A stretch of 64,000 nucleotides of DNA from Silene latifolia (GCF_048544455.1 NC_133526.1:4356001-4420000), one strand, 5' to 3'. Numbered from the stretch's first letter, positions 36,101 to 46,710 are shown. Program-made: numbers and translations. Notes: generated by a model from the letters alone, not told the origin.

Positions 36101-37395
36101 AAACTTTTGCTCCCGTGGTCAAAATGGTCACTATTCGCACTTTTCTTGCTGTAGCGGCTGTTAGAAATTGGGAATTACACCAGATGGATGTCCATAACGC
36201 TTTTTTGCACGGTGACTTAAACGAAGAAGTTTACATGAAATTACCTCCGGGCTTTGGTCATGGACATGCAGGTAAAGTATGTCGGTTAAAAAAGTCGTTA
36301 TATGGTTTGCGTCAAGCTCCTCGCTGTTGGTTTGCAAAATTGGCTGGGGCTCTTCGTGACTATGGTTTTCGACAATCCTATTCCGATTATTCTCTATTTA
36401 ATTATTCCCTCGGCCAGGTGCGTTTACATGTCCTAATTTATGTTGACGACCTTGTTATTGCGGGTAGTGACTCCTCTGCTATTTCCACTTTCAAAGCATA
36501 TTTAAACCGTTGTTTTAAGATGAAGGATCTCGGTCCTTTGAAATATTTTCTCGGGATTGAAGTTGCTCGTAGCAAAGACGGAATTTTCTTAAGTCAACGC
36601 AAGTATGTTCTTGACATACTCACAGAAACCGGCCTATTGGAAGCTAAACCAGCCCATACTCCCATGGAAGTTGATCATAAACTTCACAACAATCAGGGAG
36701 CTCTATTTGGTAATCCCGAGCGTTATAGACGGTTGATAGGCCGTCTTGTCTATCTCGCCGTGACACGTCCCGATATAGTTTTTTCGGTTCATGTCCTCTC
36801 TCAATTCCTTAAAGAGCCTCGAGAGGCACACATGGCCGCGGCATTACGGGTAGTCCGTTATTTAAAAGGCAGTCCGGGGCAAGGTATCCTATTGCGCTCC
36901 GATAGTTCGTTCACGGTCTCGGGATGGTGTGATGCCGACTGGGGTACTTGTCCTCTTACTCGCCGTTCCGTAACTGGATGGTTTGTTTATCTTGGTGATT
37001 CTCCGGTGTCTTGGAAGACTAAAAAGCAACATACTGTATCCTTGTCCTCGACCGAGGCTGAATATAGATCCATGGCGGCCCTTGTATGTGAACTCAAATG
37101 GCTTAAAGGTCTCCTTGCTTGTCTTGGCGTAGAACTCTCCTCTCCTATGCTGTTATATGGTGACAATCAATCCTCAATTCATTTAGCTCAAAACCCCGTA
37201 TTTCATGAGCGATCAAAACATATTGAAATTGATTGTCACTTTGTTCGGGATGCTATCACTGAGGGTCTCATCAAGCCGTCTCACGTCTCCACCAATGAGC
37301 AAGTCGCTGATATGTTCACCAAACCTTTGGGTGTTCGTCAATTCCATTACCTACTCCGCAAACTGGGCATTCTCGATCTCCATGCTCCAGTTTGA
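33118..37395 (+). CDS. Copia gag-pol polyprotein, intact
   Basis: 1425 residues with no stop or frameshift. Order of parts: gag core from about residue 30 (ITNIQLTSSNYEDWSRSI); a Gly/Ser-rich hinge at about 320-340; zinc knuckle CTHCEINGHEIASC at about 276; aspartic protease DTGAS at about 368; GAG-pre-integrase LWHRRLGHPG at about 495; integrase with D in CDLWGPY (about 554), D in SDNGTEF (about 618) and E in NGRVERKH (about 652); reverse transcriptase from GCRWVYKIKH (about 959) with the catalytic YVDD at about 1109; RNase H with DADWG at about 1272 and STEAEYRSMA. All catalytic residues are present, so the protein should be functional if expressed. Confidence 0.97.
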   Translation: MTGPVVETTTQTDFKIDPLSPYFLGSHDIPGIKITNIQLTSSNYEDWSRSIRMSLKSRRKFGFCDGTIKKPTEAKLLEQWEVVHCTIVQWLRATISESVLNSVPYVEDASVLWKELHERFAVVDGTSIHALKTDLGNCKQQKGMSVTQYYGNLKSLWDALVIHEPPFACKCGGCSCDIATQAIKRLDNERLHQFFMGLDPTIYGTLRNQQFQLDPLPTLNRGYHAALQTERLLAAVPPPTDMADVAAFAVTGASRTPTDWKAVRDQEKAERRKLFCTHCEINGHEIASCFIKFNKFPDWWGNRPRTLEELRRRKSRAGTGSGGSGSGSGGSGTGQAGSGTVHANAIHASAENLASSDRLAGTSQSWIIDTGASNHVTGNLALFSEIMVIPPRQVGLPNGQKILASQMGTIRINDMITLRRVLFVPRLTCNLISVSQLIADTDYILQFTKTGCTIQDRSRRMMTGVGELQDGLFLLASGQPISSVHTVQTNGSHELWHRRLGHPGDNAVKFIPFASSISFNKGMVCDVCHLAKQTRTSFQLSDNTATEIFHLIHCDLWGPYRTASTCGAKYFLTIVDDCSRSVWVYLLLDKTEVTSMFLNFLSMVRTQFSKQVRVVRSDNGTEFHCMAEYFLQNGIQFQTSCVGTPQQNGRVERKHRHILNVARALLFQGKLPKKFWGECVLTAAHLINRIPSALLHHKTPYEILLGTPPSYANLRVFGCLCFVHNQKTNGDKFEPRSRKCVFLGYPHNKKGWRVYDIESNKILISRDVIFHENEFPFHNHMDSSADPDATISCDILPSETAAAPVQNPTSADSSTNVETDMNEPTVNPPNTDTPATISPEPDAAPHTALGRGHRVKFPNSRLKDYDLGPTNSPSSPDSPDSSSSGTSYSIANYVSCHKFSTPHQIFLAALTAGVEPPSFAVAIRDDGWCRAMQQEIDALESNGTWELTDLPPNKKALGCRWVYKIKHKSDGSVERLKARLVVFGNHQVEGLDYGETFAPVVKMVTIRTFLAVAAVRNWELHQMDVHNAFLHGDLNEEVYMKLPPGFGHGHAGKVCRLKKSLYGLRQAPRCWFAKLAGALRDYGFRQSYSDYSLFNYSLGQVRLHVLIYVDDLVIAGSDSSAISTFKAYLNRCFKMKDLGPLKYFLGIEVARSKDGIFLSQRKYVLDILTETGLLEAKPAHTPMEVDHKLHNNQGALFGNPERYRRLIGRLVYLAVTRPDIVFSVHVLSQFLKEPREAHMAAALRVVRYLKGSPGQGILLRSDSSFTVSGWCDADWGTCPLTRRSVTGWFVYLGDSPVSWKTKKQHTVSLSSTEAEYRSMAALVCELKWLKGLLACLGVELSSPMLLYGDNQSSIHLAQNPVFHERSKHIEIDCHFVRDAITEGLIKPSHVSTNEQVADMFTKPLGVRQFHYLLRKLGILDLHAPV

Positions 37396-37402
37396 GGGGG
37401 GG

Positions 37403-37600
37403 TGTTAGACGGATATTGTGCCTGATATTATGCACAATATCCTCTCCTTATTCTTTGCTATTTGTTACTGATTCTTAGCATTCAGTTTTAGTAACAAAAT
37501 AATCTTGTTACTGTTTTTATGCTATTAGACTTTTGTATAAATTGGAAGAACGATTATCAATAAAACACAGATCAATTCTCCCTTCTTCTAATTCTTATCA
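37403..37600 (+). repeat. 3' LTR of the copia element
   Basis: 198 bp, same sequence as the 5' LTR by eye. Followed by the target duplication CTAAT. Confidence 0.97.
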
Positions 37601-37605
37601 CTAAT

Positions 37606-38206
37606 ACTATCAGCACAGAGAAACTGAAACCTGGTCAGCTAGCACTGTCCAAAAAAGGAAAGCAAGCCGAAAATTCAACAGGGTATCAGATTTGCTTTCT
37701 ACTTTTGTTTTACACGTACTTGATCTGAGACTGTTAGACATGAAAGCACTACAAGAGATATTACTGTAAGCAAAGAAACACCTTGAGCAAGTGCTGTTGT
37801 CAGCTGTCGTCTGTCGATGCTCGACAATAATCACTGAAAAATATTCACACATCTTTTCTTTTACGCGTACTTGATCAAGGTGTACAAGAGTTCAGCGTAA
37901 GAAAAGAAACACCTTGAACCTGTCGATACTGTTCGTCTATGTCAATTTTTATCGACATAACACCAAAAGTCATTGGTGTCTTGTCGTAACATAAGATTTC
38001 ATCCTAAATGACGTGGAAAAACACGAACAGGCAAGCATGATATTCAACAATGACACTAAAGTACACAAATTAGAAAGCCTTTGTAATACGATAATTACAC
38101 GGGCTTAAACTTTGCAGGATAGAAGGATAAATCATGAAGATTTCATGTACTTTTTAATTGAACAAGTTTCTACGCTCTCGTAGGGAAAATAGGAGGAAAT
38201 GCATAC
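37606..38206. other. 3' flank of OEP16-1
   Basis: Between the copia target duplication and the OEP16-1 stop codon; likely 3' UTR in its right half. A short minus-strand ORF (37610-37852) has no recognisable domain. Confidence 0.4.
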
Positions 38207-41200
38207 TTAAGTGAGATAGTTGATAAGCTCTACAGCAGTGGCAATAGCACCTCCTGTTATAGCATCCACAACAATCTTGTCTCCCTTACTTTTTGACACG
38301 ACCGATACTAGAGCTCCCGTCAAAGCACCCCCAATCATTGCATTTTTCTGGTTATGTTCGGAAAAATAGAATCATCAGTGAATATCATTCAATTTTGTTT
38401 ATAGATCAAGTAGAACACGACATTAGGCAATCGATATAATGAAATTTCTTCCTTCTTAAGAAACTAGAGAACTGATATAACACAATAGATCCATAGTTAC
38501 AAGGCCTACAACCCTACAAGTTATCAAGAGGTTCGGTTAAGTTTCCACCGAGTGAGTGTGTTCAATGCTTGAAATCACATACCGATAAAGAACAGCTATA
38601 AACCCAATTTATTTTCCTGTCATGATTATTGCAATATGCACTACTAAGCGCTATGCAAACCTAGTGGTGTTAGTCCAGTGGTAGCCGGGTTAAACGTTGA
38701 AGCTTGCAAAAATGCAGGAGTCGAGAGATCTCGGGTTCGACTAGCAGCTGGGGCGATGATCACTTGGCCACTGCAGCTCCCGAAGGGGGTGGCTTACATG
38801 GTCCATGTGGTGGTGCGGGAATGCTTGGGCCCGGGGGGGATTGAACCCCCTCGTCATCAAAAAAAAAAAAAAGAGCAACAATGCAACATACTGTGCAAAG
38901 TGTCGTGAAGTGGAAAATAGGAAACTGTTTAGCATGCTTCATTCTATCACATTGCATTCACTTTGACGAACCATGAATCTTACGGATCATGACTAGCCTC
39001 AGCACTTCATAATTCATACCAACATGATACATAAAACTAAAATAGCCATTGGTTGTCGGTTCCACAACTTACTACTCGGTATTTATAATATGTCGAAGCA
39101 CTTACATAATCATAGGTACCACGAATCTTAGCCACTCCGTATTCCATACCAACATAAGTACCAGCTATGGCTCCTGCATAATACGATACACAGTACTTAG
39201 CACGGAAATTTGAAGGGCTCCTCACAGTCCTCAGTAACACATAACATCAACTCAGTCATATGCACTATACACAGATAAGCATTATAATTTATAAACTTAC
39301 CCCAGTATGCTCCCTCTTTGCACATCTTTTTCAACTGAAAATACAGAGAATTAGTTATAATGTTGAATAACAGTCCGATTATTACAACATCGTAGCTTTA
39401 CAGAAGAACAGCAAATCAAATTCGATTTACATATGACCCCCCAATAATTACTCATTTACTCTTGCCATCCAGAGATGAAATCTAACAGAGAACCACTAGC
39501 ATGAGACCAATAGTCCAATACCATACGTCCATACCATTGAAAATTGTCAGGACACCGAGAAGTGAACTGAGTCATCTAAAACATCGCTATCAAATATCAA
39601 TTCACGACATTACATATTGGGAACCAAGTCATTAACACAATATAATCAATCCAGCATCACAAAAAGGCTTCAGCTTTTGATTTAGACAGCCTCCTATCAG
39701 TATCAAATACTCACAACAAACAAGAATAACCGTGATAATCTCAGTAACTCGAACATTTAAGATGGTACATTGGTAAATTGAACTTACCGAGTGCTCAACG
39801 CTGTTGCTTGAAACACTTCCTGCATCAATGAAATAAATTTGAAAATGTAGTTACCACATGGCATATTTATCTGTTGACATAACTAATACGTTTTGTACAT
39901 GTCGATACATGGTAATTCGCCCCATAGAAATTAGTGATTTTTAATTAAAATTTCCAATTTTTTTTTTCATAACTTACCATATCCCATTAGTAGTTTCCCC
40001 CCTCCCTCCTTAGAATTTCCGTCCCTTATGCCCAAATCCTGGCTCCGCCACGGATTGCTTTTAACTCTTTTTTATATAAATGTGCATGCAAATGGACTAG
40101 GAAATTCCAAAATCATTCTCCACGGCACATACATTTGCAACTTAAACAAAATGTAAATTATTGCTCAAGACTAACCAAAATGGATCATATAGGTCCCAAG
40201 TTCGAATCCCCTATTGTTAATTTGCATCAATTTTACTAACTCTAATCCTCATTATCAACTAACCAATATGGATCATATAGGTCCCAAGTTCGAATCCCTA
40301 TTGTTAATTTGCATCAATTTTACTAACCTCTAATCCTCATTATCAACTAACCCAAATGGATCATTTAGGTCCCAAGTTCGAATCCCCTATTGTTAATCAC
40401 AAAATCTCATTATAGACGGGTCAAATACAATACCACATTCCTAATGGATCATAATGAGATTTTGGCACATATCCGTCTATAACTTGCGATTAACAATAGG
40501 GGTATTGTATTTGGCACATATGTGGTATTGTATTTGGCCCGTCTTTATTGGCACATATCCGTCTATAACTAAAGACGAGCCAAATACAATACCACATTCC
40601 TAATAGGACAAACAACAAGTGGGCCAATGGGGTGGTGAGGCCAATAATTTCACCACTTTCAAGCTATTTGACTATAGAAAGACTAGATGATTGTTAATTT
40701 ACATCAATTTTATTTTACTAACCTCTAATCCTCATTATCAACTAACCAAAATGGATCATTTAGGTCACAAGTTCGAATCCCCTATTGTTAATTTACATCA
40801 ATTTTATTTTACTAACCTCTAATCCTCGTTATCAACAATTTAACTAAAAAAATACCACATTAAATCATGATTAAAAAAAACAACAAAAATGAACATGTTA
40901 GACTGAAAATGTGAAACCTTTCTGAGCCATGGCATATACATCTTCAGCAGCAGACCTGACTACAGCAACCTGTTACAAACAAAACCCATTACACAAAATA
41001 AATATCATTGCAATTACCGAAATAACAAATACTTGTGTAAAACATAAGATCGTCACAAATGAGAATTTGCGAAATTTAAGTCGGGTTAATTGGTTTTCCT
41101 TGGGACGGTCATACATTACCAGTTTTTATTACTAGTGACATACATTTATTAACTAAGATCGTCACAAATGAGAATTTGCGAAATTTAAGACGGGTTAAGG

Positions 41201-41310
41201 AGTATAAATAATACCGTGCCAATCTTAAGGAACCCATCAACAGTGCGATTCAACAATGGATGACCAGTATCAACAATCAACTCAACCTTTCCTAAACTGC
41301 TTCTTGGCAT
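38207..41310 (-). CDS. OEP16-1: Outer envelope pore protein 16-1, plastid (Tim17 superfamily)
   Basis: Six small exons in transcription order: 41215-41310, 40918-40969, 39788-39819, 39301-39334, 39106-39173 and 38207-38347. They give 140 residues, close to the usual 146-148. OEP16 forms a cation-selective, amino-acid-permeable channel in the chloroplast outer envelope and has been linked to protochlorophyllide oxidoreductase A import. Matching segments are PLLNRTVDGFLKIG at the N-terminus, SAAEDVYAMAQKGS, LKKMCKEGAYWGAIAGTYVG, MEYGVAKIRGTYDYKNAMIG, GALTGALVSVVSKSKGDK and DAITGGAIATAVELINYL. The Gly-rich helices with GxxxG-like spacing are typical of the Tim17/22/23 fold. The spelling matches OEP16-1 rather than the seed form OEP16-2 or OEP16-3. 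Introns hold a SINE and several tandem repeats. Confidence 0.9.
38661..38872 (+). mobile_element. tRNA-derived SINE with poly(A) tail in OEP16-1 intron 5
   Basis: A-box TAGTCCAGTGG at 38671-38681 and B-box GGTTCGACTA at 38734-38743 lie about 60 bp apart, as in a tRNA-type Pol III promoter. The body ends in CGTCATC followed by a run of A (38859-38872). The insert lies antisense to the gene. ATGCAA occurs on both flanks and may be part of a target duplication. Confidence 0.75.
40177..40400. repeat. Three tandem units of about 84 bp in OEP16-1 intron 2
   Basis: Each unit has ATGGATCAT(A/T)TAGGTCCC, AAGTTCGAATCCC and TATTGTTAATTTGCATCAAT. AGTTCGAATCC resembles a Pol III B-box. A related stretch recurs at 40692-40840. 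Confidence 0.7.
40398..40612. repeat. Complex inverted repeat (MITE-like) in OEP16-1 intron 2
   Basis: CAAATACAATACCACAT, its reverse complement ATGTGGTATTGTATTTGG, and two copies of GGCACATATCCGTCTATAAC lie close together. It looks like one MITE nested in or rearranged with another, inserted among the 84-bp units. Ends are not resolved. Confidence 0.5.
40692..40840. repeat. Further copies of the 84-bp unit
   Basis: Two units with TTGTTAATTTACATCAAT and CTAACCTCTAATCCTC.TTATC bracket one GGATCATTTAGGTCACAAG. The inverted-repeat block splits them from the first array, so one array probably existed before that insertion. Confidence 0.6.
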
Positions 41311-42167
41311 TTTTCTTTTCTTGAAAAAAAATAAAATAAAATTGTTGATGAAATGTGTTATGTGAGCAAAGGAAGGGGTAAAGTAAAATGGTTTAGTAGT
41401 AAAGTACAAGCTTTGCAAGCTTTGAAGTGTGTGATGAATGAACGGTTCTTAATTTGTGTGTCAATGTATGGTCAAAATAGTACATGTCAATGTAAAAATG
41501 GACCCAAATTTTGGAATCAATGTGGGTAAGAGTTGAGGTAATAGGGCCCAATTCATGTTTTATGTACCCAATGTCGTCGGCCTTTTGGATTGATATTCAT
41601 CTATTTTCAGGTTCACGTTTATTGTTAATTTCGAATCGAATTGATTTTGGATTTTTTTTAGGTAAGAAAACTAGATTGATTCTCTAGGGTAGGATCAACC
41701 TATCTCATCCTTTTGAATGAGGGAGGTAAGTTAAAGCCACCGGCTATCAAACCACCTCGAAAGAGTTGGACATGAATGTCCAACTGAAGCCATGAGTAGT
41801 TATTTTAGCAGTTAATGTATTATACAACTGATTGTATATACAACTTACGGAATTGAGCTTTGTTACAAAGTTGTCAAGCTTTATTAACAAAATTATCGAG
41901 ATATGGTACAGAGTTATTGAACATAACAGAATAATTATTAAACTCAATAACTTCGTAAAAATATAAAATAACTCAATAACTTGTAAAATAGTTGTACAAT
42001 GTTATTATACAACTGGTTGTAGGATAGTTTTTGCTTTATTTTAGGGTTATTTTTAATTTCTTGGTTATTTTGGGGTGAGTTATTCTCAAGTTTTGGGTTA
42101 ATTTCAGGTTGTACCCTTTGAGTCAGGGCGGGTTGATGGAGTCAATTTTGACGGGTTAATAGGTAAA
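41311..42167. other. Upstream region of OEP16-1
   Basis: Contains the promoter of OEP16-1 next to 41311. Farther out is AT-rich DNA with no supported feature. Confidence 0.4.
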
Positions 42168-42450
42168 CTAGTGTAGCTTCCGTGCAAATGCACGGTATTT
42201 CAAATAAAGATATTAGAGAATTTGATAATTAATTCCAAAGAGATATTTTATTAGCCTTGTTTATGTAAAAGTTAAAACAATGATTGATGTTATAGCATTA
42301 ATTAGAAGATAAATATTGTTTAAGAGTAGTAAATATAGATAGTGAACACTAATTAATTAGGAAGTAAATATTGTCCATTAGAATATCACTGAGACGGGAA
42401 ATTTAAACGGGAGAATTTGAAGATGTGTTAATCTTTTAGTATATAGGGGA
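42168..42450 (-). mobile_element. Non-autonomous Helitron, 283 bp
   Basis: Read on the minus strand it starts TCCCCTATATACTAAAAG and ends in a GC-rich hairpin (CCGTGCA, 2-nt loop, TGCACGG at 42180-42195), then 8 nt and CTAG. It sits between A and T, the classic Helitron target. No coding sequence is inside. Confidence 0.85.
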
Positions 42451-42684
42451 TTTTAGCACAATAAACATGCTTAATATAACAGTTTTCATTGGTTGTAATT
42501 TTAGGCTCTTAACTGGCTTTACGCTTGTAACTTTGTAAGCTCTTATAGTTTTGGCTTTTGGTCGTATTTTTGTAAATGGAAACTCCGTTCCATCTTTCCT
42601 ACACCAAGGCAAACAGGAGAGACAAAGGTAAGGTAAGGGAACAAGTTGGCTTAGATTTTTTAATATTGTTTGAAACAACTTGTA

Positions 42685-43117
42685 GGCTCTGTTTGGCAAA
42701 ACGACCTGAAAAGGTAGCTGAAACCTGAAAAGGTATCTGGAAACTGAAAAGTTACCTGAAACCTGAAAAGGTAGCTGATAAGGTAACTGAAAATTAGGAG
42801 CTGATAAGGTGACTGATTATATAAAAAAATCGTTTGGCAAACTAACTGAAAAGGTAACTTATTTTGGTAAAATGACGTAAAAGGATATAATAATTATTTA
42901 ATATATTATAAATTGAAAGGGTAAAAAAGTAGTATTATCAAGAATCAGGTACCTGAAATGTGAAATGCTACTCTATGTAGCATTTCATTTCAGGTAGCTT
43001 ATTTGGGCAAATAAGCTACTTGCCAAACACTTCCATAAAAATAAGCTACCTGAAATTTTTCTCAAAAAAGCTACTTTAGTCAAAACAGGTACCTGAAATG
43101 TCTTGCCAAACGGAGCC
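42685..43117. mobile_element. PIF/Harbinger MITE, copy 2
   Basis: Starts GGCTCTGTTTGGCAAAACG, ends TTGCCAAACGGAGCC, flanked by GTA on both sides. Repeated CCTGAAAAGGTA.CTGAAA units fill the left half. Confidence 0.85.
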
Positions 43118-43245
43118 GTAATCTTGTGAAAATATAGCTTCGGCTCATATCTTCTATATATAAGTATAATAGAAGAACCACTATGACACGTGTTAGTCAC
43201 AGGGCTCTCCAATTATTACCACTTTCCCGCTCATCCCAATTACTA

Positions 43246-43426
43246 CAATGAGGATCCTCTGTCCCATTTGGTGTCTCATTGTGTGTGCCACACCAATTAG
43301 CTTCTAACACCTCAACAAATTAGTATATATATTGTAATATTTTATTTTACCACAAGTGATGTGTAGAAATGTAAGTGGTGTGGCACACACAATGGGACAC
43401 AAAAGTGGGACAGAGGATCCTCACTG
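43246..43426. mobile_element. 181-bp Mutator-like MITE with 9-bp target duplication
   Basis: Flanked by CAATTACTA on both sides (43237-43245, 43427-43435). Long inverted ends begin CAATGAGGATCCTCTGTCCC on the left and CAGTGAGGATCCTCTGTCCC on the right (reverse complement) and continue through TGTGTGTGCCACACCA. Confidence 0.9.
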
Positions 43427-43435
43427 CAATTACTA

Positions 43436-44809
43436 TGTATCTACTATGGTAAGAAAATAGAATAACTAATAAGCAACTTAATATGGTAATAAAAGAAAAG
43501 AATTATTACTTTCTACGTAACAAGTAACTCAATAAGGCAATAAAAGAATTGAATATGGAATACAATATAATCAGTATAGGAAATGATGAAGAAATTATCC
43601 ATACAAAAATCTTACATAGAAGGTCCAATGCATTATTAAAAACTTACTCTATCAGCAACTATTCATCCTACCATATTCTCAATGGAACATAAAATATTTT
43701 TAAACAAGTATATACGGAGTATTAACTAATTTAGTTGGCTTTTGTCTTATTTGATTACTCTTGTGTATAAAATGGTCCTAATCAATGTTTACATTTTTAT
43801 TTTAATAAATTAATATTTTATTTTAATAACTTTATATTTGAAATTAATTACATATTTGAGTATGTTAGTTTTCATTATAAGATATCAAGTTATTATCAAA
43901 ATAAAAATCTAAAGCTTGATATATTAGTATGTATTTGGCCCAACTTTTAGGAGTGTTTTTCTGCTAAATAAGCACAAGGCACGCCAACCAAGTATTTTTA
44001 AAATAGCTAAAACTACTTATTTTAACCAAAGAATCAAATTTGAGAGTTAGAAATAATAGAAGCAAAAATTAGCTTTTGTTTCTACTTTTAATATTTTTAA
44101 TGCATAAATTAAAAATTTGTATATTGTAAGCATGTCAAGAAAACAAAATAAATATATATTCATTTATATTCCCTCCACTCCTACAAATCGAGACTCATAT
44201 TGATCTACTTTCGATCATAAACTTTTAATTTTCCATTCGCTTACGGAAAAAAAACTCTTTTCGCAAAGTAGTTTTATAAAACAGTAGGCCAAATACCTCC
44301 ATTTTTATCAAGAAGTAGCTTATTAAAAAGTCATCTTAAAAAACAGAAACTGTTTTTCTAAAGTGAGGCCAAACATTAGTGTCTTATGTTTGAGCTTTTC
44401 TCTTATTGACCAACATTATGCTATAGGATGATCCTATAGAAGAATTGCAGTTCATAAAATGCATCAGCTTTCAAAGGTAGGACCTTAAAATGTCATTTTA
44501 TAGCGTTATCTCATTTTCCGATTCTTTTTCGTGAAATACTCGGTACATAATTACTTACGAGGATACAACATTGGTTACTCACTTAATTCATCGCAATTTT
44601 AAAATTCCATGCATTGTAGTCTTTTAAGATTGTTTTATTACCTAAAATGTTAGGACATGTGAACTAATATAACGACATACTAATTTTTAACTCATATATG
44701 ATGTGAGACTTTGATTATCAAGCCCCTTGGTCATTCAAATTTTTCTCCGTTCTTTTTCCACCAAATCTGATTGCATTATTAGAACATAATACTAAAACGG
44801 TTTTTCTAA
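43436..44809. other. AT-rich intergenic DNA
   Basis: No gene, RNA or delimited repeat was found. It is likely old transposon debris. Confidence 0.4.
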
Positions 44810-45248
44810 GGCTCTGTTTGGTAATGGTAAAAATGAGCTGAAAAGGTACCTGAAACCTAAAAATATACCTGAAAAGCTAACTAAAATCTGAAAAGGTAAC
44901 TGAAAACTAGGAGCAGTTAAACTGAGTGATTATATAAAAAATGTTTGGCAAACTAACTGCAAAGGTAGCTTATTTTAGTAAAATGGCGTAAATGGATATA
45001 ATAATTATTTATTATATTATATTATATTATAATAATTATTTATTATATTATAGATTGAAGGGGTAAAGAGATAATATAACATAAATCAGGTACCTGAAAT
45101 GTAAAAATGCTACCCTAGATAGCATTTCATTTTAGGTAGCTTATTTGATCAAATAAGCTACTTGCCAAAGAAATAAGTTACCTGGATTTTTTGAAAAGGA
45201 AACTACTTTTGACAAAACAGATTCTGAAAATGCTTGCTAAACAGAGCC
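44810..45248. mobile_element. PIF/Harbinger MITE, copy 3
   Basis: Starts GGCTCTGTTTGGTAATGG, ends GCTAAACAGAGCC, with TAA on both sides. Same layout as copy 2, including the GGTACCTGAAATG and TAGCATTTCATTT inner motifs. Confidence 0.85.
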
Positions 45249-45494
45249 TAACATGTGCCATAAGGGCATACGGTAAGAAACTAATTAAAGAAACATTTGC
45301 GATAATATATCATAAGAAATTGATGTACAGACTAATAATTACCATACTTAATGAAATTTTATTGAAAATGTTTCTCTAATTAGTTTCTTAACATGAGTCA
45401 CTAAGGCAATAATAAAATACGATTTACATTCATTATAAAAAAGTGTTTTCATCAAGATTTTTTGAACCAAAATATTTATTCCATTGCATATAAA

Positions 45495-46606
45495 CTAGTA
45501 TAGCTCCCGCGCAAATGCGCGGTTTTTTAGATAGGAATATTAGAAAATGTAGCAATTATATTATTGGTATTTAATAGTGTAAATCCCGCATATTTGCGGT
45601 ATATATAGAGATTTTGTTTTTAGTTATTATTTAAATATTTTAAATTGATACATTATTAATTTTTCATATTTTTCATATACCTCATCGTATTTCGATATGA
45701 GAAAAAAATGAACTATGAACTTCAAGAGAATTTAGTAAAGTTATAAAATATGTTTAATGGTTTTTTTCTTTAACATAAAACTAATTATTACAAATAATAA
45801 ATTTTCTCAAATTATGTTAATGATTTTTTTTTTTTTTTTTGTGATGAAGCTAATTATATCAGTTTAATATTTTATTTTATACAAAATGTGTCAAGTCGTT
45901 CTCTCATATATAATAATAATAATAATTAATACATAACAAAAGTTTAGAAATTTACAGTTTATAAAATTATAGTGAATTTATCTTCTTTAATTAAAATATT
46001 ATAATTAAGATTTTCAAAGAAAATACTATTATTTGATTAAAAAGTTATATTTTGATGAAATGATAATAATTTAAAGAAAGAAGTATTTTTGATTTCTTAT
46101 TTAGCTTGATACCTTTTGGAGGAAAACTTTGGAGAATTTTATTCTCTTAGTATATAGGACTATAGGAGGATTCATTCCAAATTTTATACCTTCAAATTTT
46201 TATATTTCACCTAATTGTATTTTAATATGAGAAAAAAAAATGTAGTATGTCATGAATTGTTTTTTAACATAAAGTTAATGATTTTATTTTATAACTTTGC
46301 TTAATTTATCTTAATGAGTTTTTTTTCATGTAGCTAATAATATTATTTTATTGTGTTATAAAGTTTAAATATGCATTAAGTCATTTTCGAAGAAAAAATA
46401 ACGATTTTATATTTTATAATTTTATACTCCTTTTATTTTATTTTTATTAAAACATTATATAATTATAATCTAGAATTTAATAAAAAAGTCATGCTTTAGG
46501 AAAAAGATTATAGTTTATTGGGAAAGTTTTAATTCTTTCCTTATATAAGTATGTGGAGTTTGGAGGGAAAACTTTTGAGAATTTTTATTCTCTTAGTAGT
46601 AGGGGA
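45495..46606 (-). mobile_element. Cluster of nested or adjacent Helitron-like elements
   Basis: On the minus strand a Helitron 3' end lies at 45495: hairpin CCGCGCA, 2-nt loop, TGCGCGG (45507-45522), 8 nt, CTAG, then T. Two candidate 5' ends are present: CCTATATACTAAGAGAAT near 46158 and TCCCCTACTACTAAGAGAAT ending at 46606, the latter preceded by A. A second, degraded hairpin lies near 45590. At least two related elements are therefore nested or joined, and exact pairing is unresolved. Confidence 0.6.
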
Positions 46607-46710
46607 TGGATAAAAATAAAGTCAAAGCAACTTCTTTGAAATTTTGAGATTATTTTAAGATAAAGAATAGTATGGAGTAAGTGTATTTAAGTTTGGTCGA
46701 CTGAGTTTTT

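Larger units (their letters stand above)
32848..37600 (+). mobile_element. Complete Ty1/copia LTR retrotransposon, 4753 bp
   Basis: Flanked by a 5-bp target duplication CTAAT (32843-32847 and 37601-37605). Two 198-bp LTRs begin TGTTAGACGG and end TTCTTATCA and look identical base for base. A tRNA-Met-type primer site TGGTATCGAGCCAGA follows the left LTR directly, and a G-run (GAGGGGGGG) polypurine tract precedes the right LTR. Gene order is integrase before reverse transcriptase, which defines copia. One uninterrupted frame spans almost the whole interior. The short LTR and compact size would suit the Ale/Retrofit lineage, an inference. Confidence 0.97.

Noticed and set aside
37610-37852. 80-codon minus-strand ORF downstream of OEP16-1
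   Set aside because: No domain, and it lies in probable 3' flank.
38671-38743. tRNA gene
   Set aside because: A- and B-boxes are present, but no cloverleaf can be drawn and the unit continues to a poly(A) tail, so it is a SINE.
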